Positions 1 to 10,600 of a stretch of DNA of 17,446 bases are shown here, in pieces. Source of the stretch: Micractinium sp. NFX-FRZ (lineage: Eukaryota > Chlorophyta > Trebouxiophyceae > Chlorellales > Chlorellaceae); NCBI GenBank assembly GCA_029339195.1, contig JAPTJF010000732.1, forward strand, positions 1 through 17,446. Reading direction: 5' to 3'. The position numbers and the translations under genes were made by a program. The notes below the pieces were generated by a model that was not told where the DNA came from, did no database searches, and saw nothing but the letters and a program-made list of their open reading frames with translations. Each line of letters begins with the position of its first letter. Position 1 is the stretch's first letter.

Positions 1-82
1 CAGTCCCGGTTGTGTGCCGCGCCGGGAACCGTCATCTCTACTGAGACGTACACGGTGTAACAGGAAGGAAGGAAGGATGCTT

Positions 83-418
83 GGCCGTGTCGTAGGTGCC
101 AATGAATGCCGCCGGGCCCCTCCCCCTTGTTATACCTTGCCGTGACTCACAGCGGCCACAACACATGCACCACCCTCTTTTCTCACCTATGCGTGGCCGT
201 GTCGTAAATGGCAGCAAATGCCTCCTGGCCCCTCCCCCTTGTTATACCTTGCCGTGACTCACAGCGTCCATGACACGTGCACCCCCCTCTTTTCTCACAT
301 ATGCTGGGCCGTGTCGTAGGTGCCAAAGAATGCCTACGGTCCCCGCCCCCTTGTTATACCTTGCCGTGTCTTACAGCGGCCATGACACGTGCACCCCCCT
401 CTTTTCTCACTTATGCCC
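83..418. repeat. 112-bp tandem repeat, three copies
   Basis: Three consecutive copies start at 83, 195 and 307 with an exact 112-bp period. Each contains the blocks GGCCGTGTCGTA, CCCCTTGTTATACCTTGCCG and CTCTTTTCTCAC. Copies differ by scattered substitutions, so the array is moderately old. A truncated fourth start (CCGTGCATGCC) follows at about 420. The array lies just downstream of the stop codon of the minus-strand gene at 490-2961, so its right edge probably falls in that gene's 3-prime UTR. No open frame in the array looks coding. Confidence 0.93.
371..375 (-). terminator. Possible polyadenylation signal TGTAA of the left gene
   Basis: On the minus strand these bases read TGTAA, the polyadenylation signal typical of many chlorophyte algae. 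It is about 115 bases downstream of the stop codon at 490. It lies in the third copy of the 112-bp repeat, where the two other copies have CTCACAGC instead of CTTACAGC and so lack it. The match is short and could be chance. Confidence 0.35.
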
Positions 419-489
419 AACCGTGCATGCCAAACAACAACGTTTTTGTACAGTGGCATGCTCTTGCAACAACAAAAAAAACTCGTGGT

Positions 490-2961
490 TCAGGCTGCAG
501 GGATGCCGTGGTCAATCTTCAGGCTCGCCTTCAGGCCAGCGCTCTGCAGGGTGCAGGAGGGGGACAAGGCCTGTGAACTGGCAGCCTGCGGGACAGTTCT
601 GTCTTGCTCCCCGTCCATCTGCGCACGCATGTGCCCAACATCGACCACCTCCCACTTTAGCCAGCCACACTGCGTTGTGGAACGTCCAGCACCCCGCTGG
701 GCCCTGCCAGCAGCAGGGCCACTTCCCCCCCAGCTTCCTAGGCCACCCAGCCCTCCAGACAATCAACAGCGTGCCCGCCCGCGCGCCCACCACACCACCC
801 TGCCGCCCCCACCTGCATGTCCAACACCCCGCTGGGGTCTGCCAGCAGCACCGCCACGGGGTCCCTCCCAGGCAGCAGCCGCCGCAGCTCCGCCAGCACC
901 CCGTTGATGTCTGCCTTCAAAAACATCGGCTCCGCCGCCACCAACCGCTCAACATTTACGTTGGGGGGCAGGGCGGCTGCCAGGGAGGCCAGCTGCGCGG
1001 CCACCTGCTGCGGGGTGAGGCTGACCAGCATCCAGGGGTACTGTGCCAGCAGGGCGCTGAGGTTGAGGGAGGGCAGCACGCGGCGGAGGTCCAGGATGCG
1101 GGCGCTGGTGGCGGGCAGGTCGCGCACCAGCGCCAGCACCAGCTTGGCCTGAGGGGCAGGGGGGCAGAAGAGGGGAGGGGTCGGGCATACGGCGAGAGAA
1201 AGAGAGCAGGGGCAGGCAGGCCGTGCACCAGCGCCACTGCCAGCATCTGCGTGGCGTGCTTGAAGGGGGACGTAAGCGGGGATGAGGCAGGGGAGGAGTG
1301 GGGAAAAGTAACACTACCGGGTTCAGGGAGCAGGAGCAATAGGAGTGCGCCACCGCCAGCACCAGCAGGCCGGAGGGGGGTGAGGGAGAGGGGCAGAGGG
1401 GTGGAGCGGCAAAGTGAATCAGAGGGGTCAGGCAGGCAGCCAGGGGGAGAGAGAAGGCGCGGCCAGGTTGTGCACCATAAAACCGCTGGCTGGCCTACTC
1501 ACAGGGCCCGAGAGCGGCAACGAGGGACATGGGGGAGGGGGGAAGGGTAACACGTGCAGGCCGGCAGCACCTTGATGCACACTTCTCCCCTGCCTCACCC
1601 CGGGCCTCCCCCAGGACGGGCTGCTTGCGTGCCAGGCCTCGCTGTGGAAAGCTGAACCGACCGGCATGCTCCCGGGTGGGCTGCTCTCCCTGCATGCCTC
1701 GCCAAACTAAGCGCCCAAAAACGAAAGCCCTCAGATGGCCCATCACCCCTCCCCCCACCTGCATCCTGTCCAGCTTGGCGTCCAGGTCGGGCAGCAGCAG
1801 CGCCAGCTCAGCCAGCCGCTCCTCCAGCTCAGGCAGCGTCACGTCCAACTGTTGGGCCACCTGTTGGCGGAGGGAGGGAGAGGGGTGGCGAGGGGGCAAC
1901 ACAACGGTGGGGTTGTCGGGTGTGGCGTGGCAGGGAAGAACATGTATCAGGCTGGGTACGCATGATGCAATTAAGATGCTGTGCCATCAGTTAGCACCGC
2001 GGGTGGTGGGGTGGCAAGGGAGGCAGAGGACAGGGGGGCGAGGTCAATGGACCGGTCAATGAGTAGCGGCTACCGCAGGCTTGCAGGCAGCAGACGGGCA
2101 GCCCAGCAGGCACGGGCGCCCTGGGGCAGCAGCAGGCAAGGGTGCGACGTGCTGCGTGCAGAGCTGCAGAGGCTATCCGCGCTCAGTCCAGATGGCAGGC
2201 AATGGGCGTTGACCTCGGCACCATATGCTACACTTGTTTCACGAGCGCGTGCAGGCAGGTCCAACCCATTATAAGCCCGCCCGCCCCACCCCACCCCGCC
2301 CATGCGCCCCACCCACCCAGATGATGATGAGCTGGCGCTGCGCGCTGGCATCCCACTTCAAGTACCGCTCATTGCACTGGTAGCCTGCACAGCGGCAAGC
2401 GCAACCACAGACACTCGTTAGCGTCCTCTCCCCAGCTAGCGCGAGCCGGCCGGGCATGGGCATTGTATAGCACATTGGGTAGAGACATGGAGAGTATATG
2501 CATAAGTCTTATCCCCAGCTTGCCCTGTGGCCAGGCCGCAACAGACAGGCGCTGCACGCACCCAACTGCCAGGGGGCGCCCTCGGCGGCCGGATCGTTCG
2601 AAATGTCCACACTGCGAGAGGCGGGGCCGGGGGAGGACGCGGCCGAGGCTGCATGTGTCCGTGGCAGGGAGCTACGCTGTAGCTGTAGGGGCTGCACAAG
2701 CATGGAGAGAGTGCAGGTAAAGCAGGATGGCCTGGATGGCACCATCACCGGCAGCAGGGAGGGACGGCAGGCAGGGCGCAAGCGGCAGCAGGGACGGCGG
2801 TCTCCTGGAGGCACCCCGCGCACCTCGACAAATTGGGTATACTGGGGACACCGAAGCAGCGTTGAATACAGCGGGTGCGCCTCGCCGCGCCTCCTGCAGA
2901 CGGCTGCCGCTTGCAGCCCCATGCCCCGCCCAGCTGCCACCGTCGCTGCGAATGACGGCAT
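490..2961 (-). CDS. Plastid-targeted helical-repeat protein of unknown function (six exons)
   Basis: Predicted exons on the minus strand are 2961-2824, 2691-2562, 2384-2317, 1860-1759, 1148-813 and 543-490, giving 275 residues with all phases matching. The N-terminus (MPSFAATVAAGRG, then Arg/Ser/Ala-rich to about residue 80) has few acidic residues and resembles a chloroplast transit peptide. Residues 90-112 (YQCNERYLKWDAS) begin the conserved-looking part. Residues 113-258 are leucine-rich amphipathic helices with repeated patterns such as RRVLPSLNLSALLAQYP, LAAALPPNVNVERLVAAEP and RRLLPGRDPVAVLLADP, spaced about 35-37 residues. This is reminiscent of mTERF-like or other organellar helical-repeat proteins, but I do not recognise the family. 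A 17-codon last exon ends SAGLKASLKIDHGIPAA. The first intron (2823-2692) is stop-free and a multiple of three, so exons 1 and 2 could instead be continuous. It shares a 364-bp divergent upstream region with the TRAIP-like gene. Exons 3-6 are the most secure. Confidence 0.75.
684..722 (-). repeat. Intronic copy of the exon 5 3-prime end of the left gene
   Basis: These 39 bases match 34 of 39 positions of 819-857, the 3-prime end of exon 5. The copy keeps the reading frame (LLLAGPSGVLDV against LLADPSGVLDM). It lies in the last intron, 135 bp away from the original, and lacks a good donor and an in-frame continuation. I read it as a duplicated exon fragment, not a used exon. Confidence 0.8.
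1211..1365 (-). repeat. Two intronic copies of the exon 5 5-prime end of the left gene
   Basis: Minus-strand bases 1243-1211 match 27 of 33 positions of exon 5 bases 1142-1110. Bases 1365-1342 match 19 of 24 positions, including CTGGTGCTGGCG exactly. Both lie in the intron upstream of exon 5 (1758-1149), about 100 and 220 bp from the original. These copy an acceptor-side exon end, unlike the donor-side copies elsewhere in the window. Confidence 0.65.
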
Positions 2962-3325
2962 TGTAGGGCGCTTACAATTGATGCTGATCAAGGCGAGGGA
3001 AGGCCGAAACGGGAGCTGCAAAGTTCCTCACGCGCAGCAGGCCGCAGCAGGTCCGTCAAAACAGCAGGCTGTGTTCCGTGTTGCACAATACGCCCCCAGC
3101 AGCTGCACACCGTCTGCATGGAGTCGCTGCCTCCTGCGGCGTACCCCAGTCTGCCTCGGCTCAAGTGAACTCCCTCCAGCACCGCTCAGAGCTTGCTGCG
3201 GGCTTGCCACAGCGATCAGGCGATTGCAACGGCTGATCACCCGGTAGCACGGGCGCGCAGCTGGCCGCAGGTGCCGCCAGGCGGGAGGCGCCGCCAGCCG
3301 GCCAGCGCACGGGGCCGCCGCCGCC
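2962..3325. promoter_or_regulatory. Divergent promoter region between left gene and TRAIP-like gene
   Basis: These 364 bp separate the two predicted ATG codons, 2961 on the minus strand and 3326 on the plus strand, so both promoters and both 5-prime UTRs must fit here unless there are upstream noncoding exons. No clear TATA box is visible. There is an inverted repeat with arms GATCAG (3214-3219) and CTGATC (3233-3238) around a 13-base spacer, and a GGCGGGAG element near 3284. The last 60 bases before the TRAIP start are very GC-rich. No open frame looks coding. Confidence 0.5.
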
Positions 3326-6300
3326 ATGGTGGGCGTGCAGTGCGTCATCTGCCTCTCCTCCGACACCAGCAGTGATGACTGGTGTGCCATGCAAGAATGC
3401 GGCCATGTGCTGCACACCCACTGCGCTGTCCAGGCACTGGAGCACGTGAAGCGCTGCCCTCATTGCCGGGTGAGTGCCTGATGGCGGGCGGGCGGGGCAG
3501 GGAAGGTAGTGGGGAACTTGCCATCACGCTTGCAAGCACTGCCTGCACCCTTGCATGCGCACTGCTTGGTCACACCCTGGTTAACCTGCACAGGGCCACC
3601 CCTCCTCAACCCTTCTGCCCTGCTCTTGACACCTCCTGCCGACCCTTCCCGTCACCCGCCCCGCCCCTCTCCCACCCGTCGTCACCCCTTGTCGTCACCC
3701 CCACCAATTCCCTCCCCGCCCCTGTGCCTGCTGCCCTCCTCCTTCCGCAGAAGGAGTACAACTCCCGCAAGTACAACGCCGCCAACCCGCCCTACACTCG
3801 CATCTTCTTCGAATTCAGCGATGAGCCCGCCTCCCAGGCAGGCCCTCTTCCAGGCGATGGCTCACTGGATGGCGGTGGCAGCGGCGGTGGCGGCAGCAGC
3901 AGCGCAGACACTGCACGGCTGGCGTTCCTGCAGGGCCAGCTGCGTGAGAAGGAGCGGCGCATACAGGCATTCAACACCCAGCTGGTGGATGCTGAGCAGA
4001 AGGCGGCAGGGCTGGAGCGGGAGCTGGAGCTTGCACGCAGCGGGTGGGCTGGCGGGTGGTGAGGTGGGGCGGCGTTTGGTGGCGGGAAGGAGATCCTTTA
4101 AGGGAGGACCGGTGCACTAATGCAGCGGGAGCTGCAGGCGGCGCGCAGCGGGCGGCAGTTTGGCGGTCTGGCTAGGGGTGGGTGGACCGGTGGGCGAGCA
4201 GGTGAGTGTGGGGTGCGCGGTGAGGCGCAGGGTTTGCAAGGCTGCGAAGAGTGTACGCTGCACGCGCCACTTGCATATTGCCTGGGACCCTTGCAACGCT
4301 ACGCAGGCAGGGTGCCTAGCCAGCGCATGTGCGCCAACTACCTCTTCCTTCCTTCTGGCCACTCGTGTCCTCCCTGCACACCTCTGTGCCCCCCTCTGCC
4401 AACCGACGGGCCACCCACCCTTACCCATGGCTCCCTCCATCCTCCCGCACCCCTGGGCCTCAGGCAGCGTGGCCGTGCAGCTCAGCTCAGGTGGAAAATG
4501 CCAGAGCTAGACTGTCCCACGTCATCACCACTTTACACATACATTATGCTGCCTTCTGCCTCATCTTTCCCCGATCCAATTGCACAGGCTGCGTGACCGC
4601 GAGGCCAAGCTGCAGGAGAAGCACCTCGAGCTGAGCAAGGAGCGGCGGCAGGCCAAGGGGCTGGCCAACCAGGTGGGCCCAATGCAGCCGGTAGTTGGTG
4701 GGGGAGGGCCAAGGGGTCCGCTCTCAGTGCTGCGAATGCCAAGAAGGACCCTCCTGGATGCCTGCAATCATGTGTCTCTAGCTGGCTAGAAAAGGTTGAT
4801 GAATGTGAAGGCGGCAATTGGGGTGTGGCCAACCAGCGGGTGGGGAGGGTGCGGTGGCGAGGGGCATCCTCCAAGGTGCTGTGCCCACTCTGCGTGCACC
4901 GTCGCTGCACTGCTGCTGGGCACGACCCTGCCAGTGCCTGCTGATGCTGGAATCAACTGATACCCTGTGCTGCTGCGCCTGCCCCTGCTGCTGCTGATGC
5001 ACCCAGCCCCTCGATCTCCACCCTCCTTCCCTCAAACCACCCCATCCCGCCCCTTGCACCCTTGCCGCAACCATCGGGTCGCCCCTTACCCCCCGCTCCC
5101 CCCACCCCGCCCCATCCCTCATCTCCCCCCGCTCCCGCAGCTGGCCAACGCGTCGGCGCAGCTCAAGGTGGAGAGCGCGCGCGCCTCGCTATGGAACCTG
5201 TCCACCGACGCCTCGCTGTGCGGCCCCGCCCTGGCTGCCGAGGTGGACAAGCTGGTGCGCCTGGGCCTCAAGGCCCCCAACGACTTCTGGGAGAAGCTGA
5301 TGAGCGACCGCAGCCAGGTGGGCCGCTTCCTTCCTCCCCTCCTGCCTGCCTGTTGCATTGTGTGCGTCTCAACAGAAATGTCGGGTCCCGGCGTGGCACA
5401 CAGCAGGCATTGTATGTAAGCCGCAAGACAAAGTTGGTGAAAAAACGAGGAATGGGGAATCAAAAGCCCCTTGGTGCGTGGTGCTAGTGACTCGTGCCCT
5501 GACGGCAGCTTCCCACTGCTGCGTGGTCACTGTTGCTTTTAGATTTGCAAATACATTATCACCATGCGTGGATGTTCCCGTACTTGCCTTACCTTGCTGT
5601 GATCCCGGTTTCCTCCTCCCCAGGTGATCATCACCCAGGGCAACAAGCACATGCGGGAGAAGGCGGCGCTGGAGCGGCAGATGGCGGCGCTGCAGGTGAG
5701 CGGGCGGCCACCGGGTGGGGTGGAGGGTGGGGCCGGCACCGGGAGGCAAGGCTGCGCACAAAGGGGCACAGGTGGCGCAGCAGATGGTCAGGAACAGAAG
5801 GGGGGAGCTGGAGCAGGGATGCTAGTTGAGGGTGGCCCAGGGCGTAACGTGCAGTTTGTCCTAGGCAGGTGACAAGGGAGAGGTGCCGTGGCTGCGTTGA
5901 AACACACACCCTGCGACTGCTGTGTCCGCTTTCAACACACAAGGCTCGGCTGGTCATGTGTGTATGCGTCACATGCAAGGAGGCTGTGCACGTGCTGGCA
6001 GCCATCACTGCAGCAGACCAGCTGCTCCTGTCTGCTCCCTCTCCCTGCCCCTCCCTGACCGCTGGTTCGACTCACCCCTGCCCTCCCTGTGCCTCCTCCC
6101 ACATCCCCTGGTGCAGTCTGAGGTGTCGCAGCTGCAGGAGCAGGTGGTATCCCTTAAGCGCAGCCTGGCAGCGGCACGACAGCAGCATGGCAGCAGCCTT
6201 GCAACAGCTGCGCCGTCGGCGGCAGAGCCGCGGCAGCACAGCGCAGCTGTGGGCGGCGCAGCAGGCAGCCTTCGGCACGGGGTGCGGCGCCTCGGCGCCG

Positions 6301-7445
6301 GCGCTGCCACCCTGGCAGGGCCTGCAGCAGCAGGGGTTGCAGCAGATGAGGACGACCCTTTGGTGCACTCCTATGACCTGCTCAACATGCAGCAGGCTGA
6401 GCTGGCGGGCAGGCTGCTCCGCCCCGCCCAGCAGCAGCAGCAGCAGCAGCAAGCAGGTGTAGGAGGTAGCAGTGGCGGCCAGGAGGCTGATGATGATGAT
6501 GAGGAGGAGGAGGAGGAGGAGATTGTGCTGCTGGATGGTTCAGAGGAGCAGGAGGAACAGCAGGAGGAACAGCAGGAGGAGGGCGGCTACAGCGAGGTGG
6601 AGTCGGAGGATGAGGCAACCCAACAGCAGCAGCAGCCCGGGCAGCAGGGGCGGCACCAGCAACAGCGGCACCAGCAGACGGTGGCAGGGCCCCCGCCAGT
6701 GCAGCAGCAGCAGCAACTGGGCGGCGTGCTGGGCAAGCGCCCCGCGGCACAGCCGGCGGCGCCCCCGCAGCATGCGGCACGCTTGGGGCGGCCCGCAGCA
6801 GCGGACGAGAACCGCGCTGTGGTCAATGGCGGCGGCGCCAGCGGCAGCAGCAGCATGGGCGCCTTGGTGAAGCAGCACCCGCTGCTGGCGGCTGCAGGCC
6901 CCGGGCTGGCGGCGCTGCAGCACGCACCCGGGCGCTCCTTCATCCGCAACCAAGCAGCAGCCAGCAGCGTGGGGCTTGACCGGGGCCGGTACTTCAGCAG
7001 CGGGCCCGATGGCAAGGGGGGCGTGGCCACAGCCTACAGCAGTGGCGGCGGGGCAGCACCTGTGCGGGTGGGTGGTATGGGGGGCGGGTCCCTTTGTGAG
7101 GAAGTGCAGGGTGGGCAGGCCGCTTCGGGTGTACCTGGGTTGCCGCAGGGGGTGGTGCTTCAGTTGCCCCTGCTGCTGGCGTGTCCCAGGCAGAGCCGTG
7201 CCTGCTGTTTCGCTGGTGCATACATGCTTGGTACGTGGTTCTCACCCCATCTTGTGCCTCTTCTCAACTTGTGGGTGCAGCTGTCCCAGAAGAGGCTGGA
7301 CGTGGGGGTGATGCAGGCGACAGCAGGGGGCAGCGGGCGGGCACACGCCGGCGGCGGTGGCAGCCAGGATACAGCGGCAGCTATGGCCCTACGCCGCAAC
7401 AAGGCTCTGCCCATCACCTCATTCTTCGACCGGAAGCAGCAGTGA
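3326..7445 (+). CDS. TRAIP: TRAIP/NOPO-like RING-H2 E3 ubiquitin ligase (seven exons)
   Basis: Predicted exons are 3326-3469, 3751-4043, 4588-4672, 5141-5317, 5624-5695, 6117-7067 and 7281-7445, giving 628 residues. The start lies in GCCGCCATGG, a strong eukaryotic start context. Residues 6-47 form a RING-H2 finger: C6, C9, C25, H27, H30, C33, C44, C47. A charged coiled coil follows (about 100-257, for example QLREKERRIQAFNTQ). Residues 258-574 are low complexity, with Q362-369, D382-385, E386-392 and a second Glu/Gln tract. IVLL at 393-396, flanked by acidic residues, is a candidate SUMO-interacting motif. The tail ALPITSFFDRKQQ resembles a PCNA-interacting box. An N-terminal RING, a coiled coil and a C-terminal PIP box is the layout of TRAIP, a nuclear ligase acting at replication forks, so the assignment rests mainly on architecture. 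The last intron (7068-7280) is in-frame and stop-free and may be retained. Another coiled-coil RING ligase remains possible. Confidence 0.82.
4123..4155 (+). repeat. Intronic copy of TRAIP-like exon 2 3-prime end
   Basis: These 33 bases match 26 of 33 positions of 4015-4047, the end of exon 2 (RELQAARSG against RELELARSG), at an offset of 108 bp. The copy follows CTAATGCAG, which looks like an acceptor, but using it would put the copy out of frame with exon 2 as modelled. I treat it as a duplicated junction fragment. Confidence 0.6.
6429..6452 (+). repeat. CAG/CAA tract encoding polyglutamine
   Basis: Seven CAG codons and one CAA encode Q362-369 of the TRAIP-like protein. Further CAG-rich and GAG-rich stretches follow to about 6710. 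The tract is in frame and probably length-variable between strains. Confidence 0.9.
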
Positions 7446-7606
7446 TGTGTGTGAAATGCAGCAGAAGAGAGGCTGTGTGACGCTTACAAGAGAATGCATG
7501 CCGCTTGACGCCCAACAGCGGCAGCAGTACAGGCGGCAAGGTACAACTTGCCTCCCGCAGCCCGTCCCTGTGGCCAGATCGCATTCTGAGCATCGCACCT
7601 TACACA
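7446..7606 (+). promoter_or_regulatory. Short spacer holding TRAIP-like 3-prime UTR and AspRS promoter
   Basis: Only 161 bp separate the TRAIP-like stop codon from the AspRS ATG on the same strand. A 3-prime UTR, a promoter and a 5-prime UTR must share it, or the transcripts overlap. I see no TGTAA signal and no TATA box. Confidence 0.45.
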
Positions 7607-10600
7607 ATGGCGGCTGACGGAGTGGCAGAGAAGATGGAGGAGACGCTGCAGCTGGGCGAGCGGTCCGCCAAGTCCGCCGAGGAGCTGGTGGGTGCAGCGC
7701 CACGCAGGCTGCAGATCAGGATGTATAGGTCCTCTAAATAGGCTTTGGGTCCGCCATAGGCCACATGGGCACGCGGTCAGCAGCATCATGCCGCCGCCGC
7801 AGCTTCTCTCCATTCCCCGCGGCTGCACACACCTGATGCCAGCCTCTGGGGTTGACGCATCAAGGCGCCGGCAGCCTGCAGCAGCGCCGCTGAAACATGC
7901 GCCACCGCCGCTGCCGCCAGCCGTAGACGCCTTGCTTTACCGCTGTGGCTGCCCTGCACTGCTGCCTGCAGGAGGCGGAGCGTGAGGCCCGCAAGAAGGC
8001 CAAGGCTGCCGAGAAGGCGGCCAAGGAGGCGGCCAAGGCGGCGCGGGTACGGGGGCGTGCGGGGGCAGGGCGGGACGTAGCCTTGCACCGCTGCCGACGC
8101 TGTACCGCCTCCCTGCGTGTGATCCACTCGATGATAAGTGTCTGTCGCCGAGCCACGCAAATATGAAGGCGTGAAGCAAGGCAAAGTAAATGCTTGAACC
8201 TGTCTGCCTCTGCCCTGCTGCAGGCGGCGCAGCGTGGCCAGAAGCAGGGGTCGGGGGCGCAGCCTGAGGAGGACGACCCGCTGGCCGACCGCTACGGCGA
8301 CACCGAGCTGGTGCAGGTGGGGAGGCACGGGTGGTGTGCAAATTTACCTCGCAGGTGTTGGTGTGCAACACTGACTGGGGTTTAAAGGAAGAAAGGTAGT
8401 GTGCGGCGGGCCTGCACAGCTGAACTTATTGGGACACTGGGCTGGTATGTGGGTAGGAGGAGCGAGGTAGGGCAGCGAGAAGAGAGTGAGCAGGTGCAAC
8501 TGTGCAGTAGTTGGTACGCAGGCGGTTGTTTGGGCGACGCCAAACTGGTGCAGATGCGCATGGGTGGAAGAAGGGCAGGGTGCTTGGGTGCACAAGAGCA
8601 AACGCGGCAGCAGCATGGGAACAGCCGACCCGCGGTCGGCCCGCTCCTGGGGGTGCACCTCTGGGGTTGCAATCCTCTGGGGTTGCAATCCTCTGTGGTG
8701 TGTGCATGCATGCCACCTTGACTTCCCACTGCAGGCCTGTGCCTTCCTGGCGCGCAACCAAGATGTCGCTGTCTGCCCCTCCTGCCTTGTCCCCATCCAG
8801 CAATCCCGCCCCTGGCCCCAGCCCCGTCAATACACACCCCCACCCACCCACCCACCCACCGACCCGCAGAGCGCGGTGATCACGGGGCGCACGTGGACGG
8901 ACGTGGGCGCCCTCACTCCCACGCTGGCCGGCCAGCCGCTGCTGGTGCGCGCGCGCGTGCACACCGTGCGCGGCAAGGGCAAGAGCGCCTTCCTGGTGCT
9001 GCGCCAGGGCACCGCCACGGTGCAGGCGGTGCTGTTTGTGGACGATGCGACTGTGAGCAAGGGCATGGTCAAGTATGCCTCGGCGCTGCCCCGAGAGTCG
9101 ATTGTGGATGTGGAGGGGACGCTGGCGGAGCCGGAGGCACCCGTGGTGGGCTGCTCGCAGTCGCAGGTGCGGGGGCGTGTTGCTGTGGGGTGCCAGTGGG
9201 GTGGCCACGGTGGCAGTGGCAGTGGGACCTGCACGTGGCAGCTGTGGGGCAGCAGCAGCTGCAGGGAAGGGGCACGGCTGGATCGGATTGTCTGCTGGGC
9301 GGGGATGGCAGCAGGAGGGGGCCGATTGAGTAGTATTGATACGTGTGCCGCTGGCAAGTGCGCTGACATGCTGGTGGGGCAAGCGAGTTGCCAATTGTCC
9401 TGTAGCCAGCGCCTGCATGTCAGCGCACCTGCCTACCCCACCATCTGCCTGCTCACCCGCCCCGCCGCCCTGCTGCCTGCTTCTGCACCCACCTCTGCCA
9501 CCATCTGCCCCCTGCCCCTGCTCCTCCCCCCCGCCAGGTGGAGCTGCACGTCACGGGCATCCGCTGCGTGAGCCGCGCCGCCCCGCTGCCCTTTGAGGTG
9601 ACCGACGCGGCGCGCAGCGCCGAGGCGGTCAAGAAGGCGGCGGAGGCGGGAGAGGTGCTGGTCACTGTGGGCCAGGTGAGGCAAGGGGAATGGGGGTGGG
9701 GGCTGGCGAGAAGGGGCATGTGGTTGGGGGCTGGGGAAGGCAAGCGGAGTGCATGGCGGGGTGCAGGGTTGCAGCGCGTAGGTGGGGTTGAGCGCAGGCG
9801 AGGGGCGGGAGCACTGAGGGGGTGCCTGCTGGGCAGCTGCGGGTGCATTCCAGCAGGCAGGCAGGCAGGCAGGCAACTGCCCACAGAGGCAGCCGGACTC
9901 TGCCAGCTTCTGCCAGGCTCGTGCTGGTGCCTGTCACGCTCTTGCACACACCCAACCTGATATTATGTGGCCTTTCACATCCCCATGCACCTCCCACCAC
10001 CACCCTCACCACAGGACGTGCGGCTGGACAACCGGTACGTGGACCTGCGCACCCCCGCCAACCAGGCCATCTTCCGCGTGCAGTCGGAGGTCTGCCAGGT
10101 GAGCACATGGGGGGCGGCGCTTCACAGCTAGGGGGCTTGCAGGGGGCAATAAAACAGAAGTCCGGCTGGGGAGCGAGAGAGGGGCAGGGCAGTGGGTAGT
10201 CTACTTGGTGAGCGGGGGGTGGTAGGGGTTGCTTGGTCGTGTTAGCTGGGGCGGGCGGGGCAGGAGGCAGGATCAAGCAGGGCGGGGGCATGCGGGCGGT
10301 AGGTTTATCTACACTGGGTCCCCATCCCTCCCTGACCTCAAGACCCCCCGACCCCTGGTTCCCTCCCCTCCTGCCCGCTGCAGCTGTTCCGCGAGACGCT
10401 GCAGGGGGAGGGGTTCATCGAGGTGCACACCCCCAAGCTGCTTAGCGGCGCCAGCGAGGGCGGCGCGGCCGTGTTCCATTTTGACTACATGGGGCGCCCC
10501 GGCTGCCTGGCGCAGTCGCCGCAGTTCTACAAGCAGGTGGGTGGGGCGTTATAGGGTGCTGCCTGGGTGGGGGGCGTTACGCGTGGTGTGGGGGCGCTGT

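Noticed and set aside
270..1550. A 426-codon plus-strand open frame
   Set aside because: It crosses the 112-bp repeat and runs antisense to exons 5 and 6 of the left gene. Its Pro/His/Gln/Arg-rich composition is that of a GC-rich antisense shadow.
6060..6075. GGTTCGACTC resembling a tRNA T-arm
   Set aside because: No acceptor stem, anticodon arm or D-arm can be placed around it.
8659..8695. Short direct repeats considered as a CRISPR array
   Set aside because: The units abut with no spacers, there are only two full copies, and the setting is a eukaryotic intron.
8486..9571. A 361-codon plus-strand open frame
   Set aside because: Only 8870-9166 (AspRS exon 4) is real coding sequence in it. 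The flanks are intron read-through.
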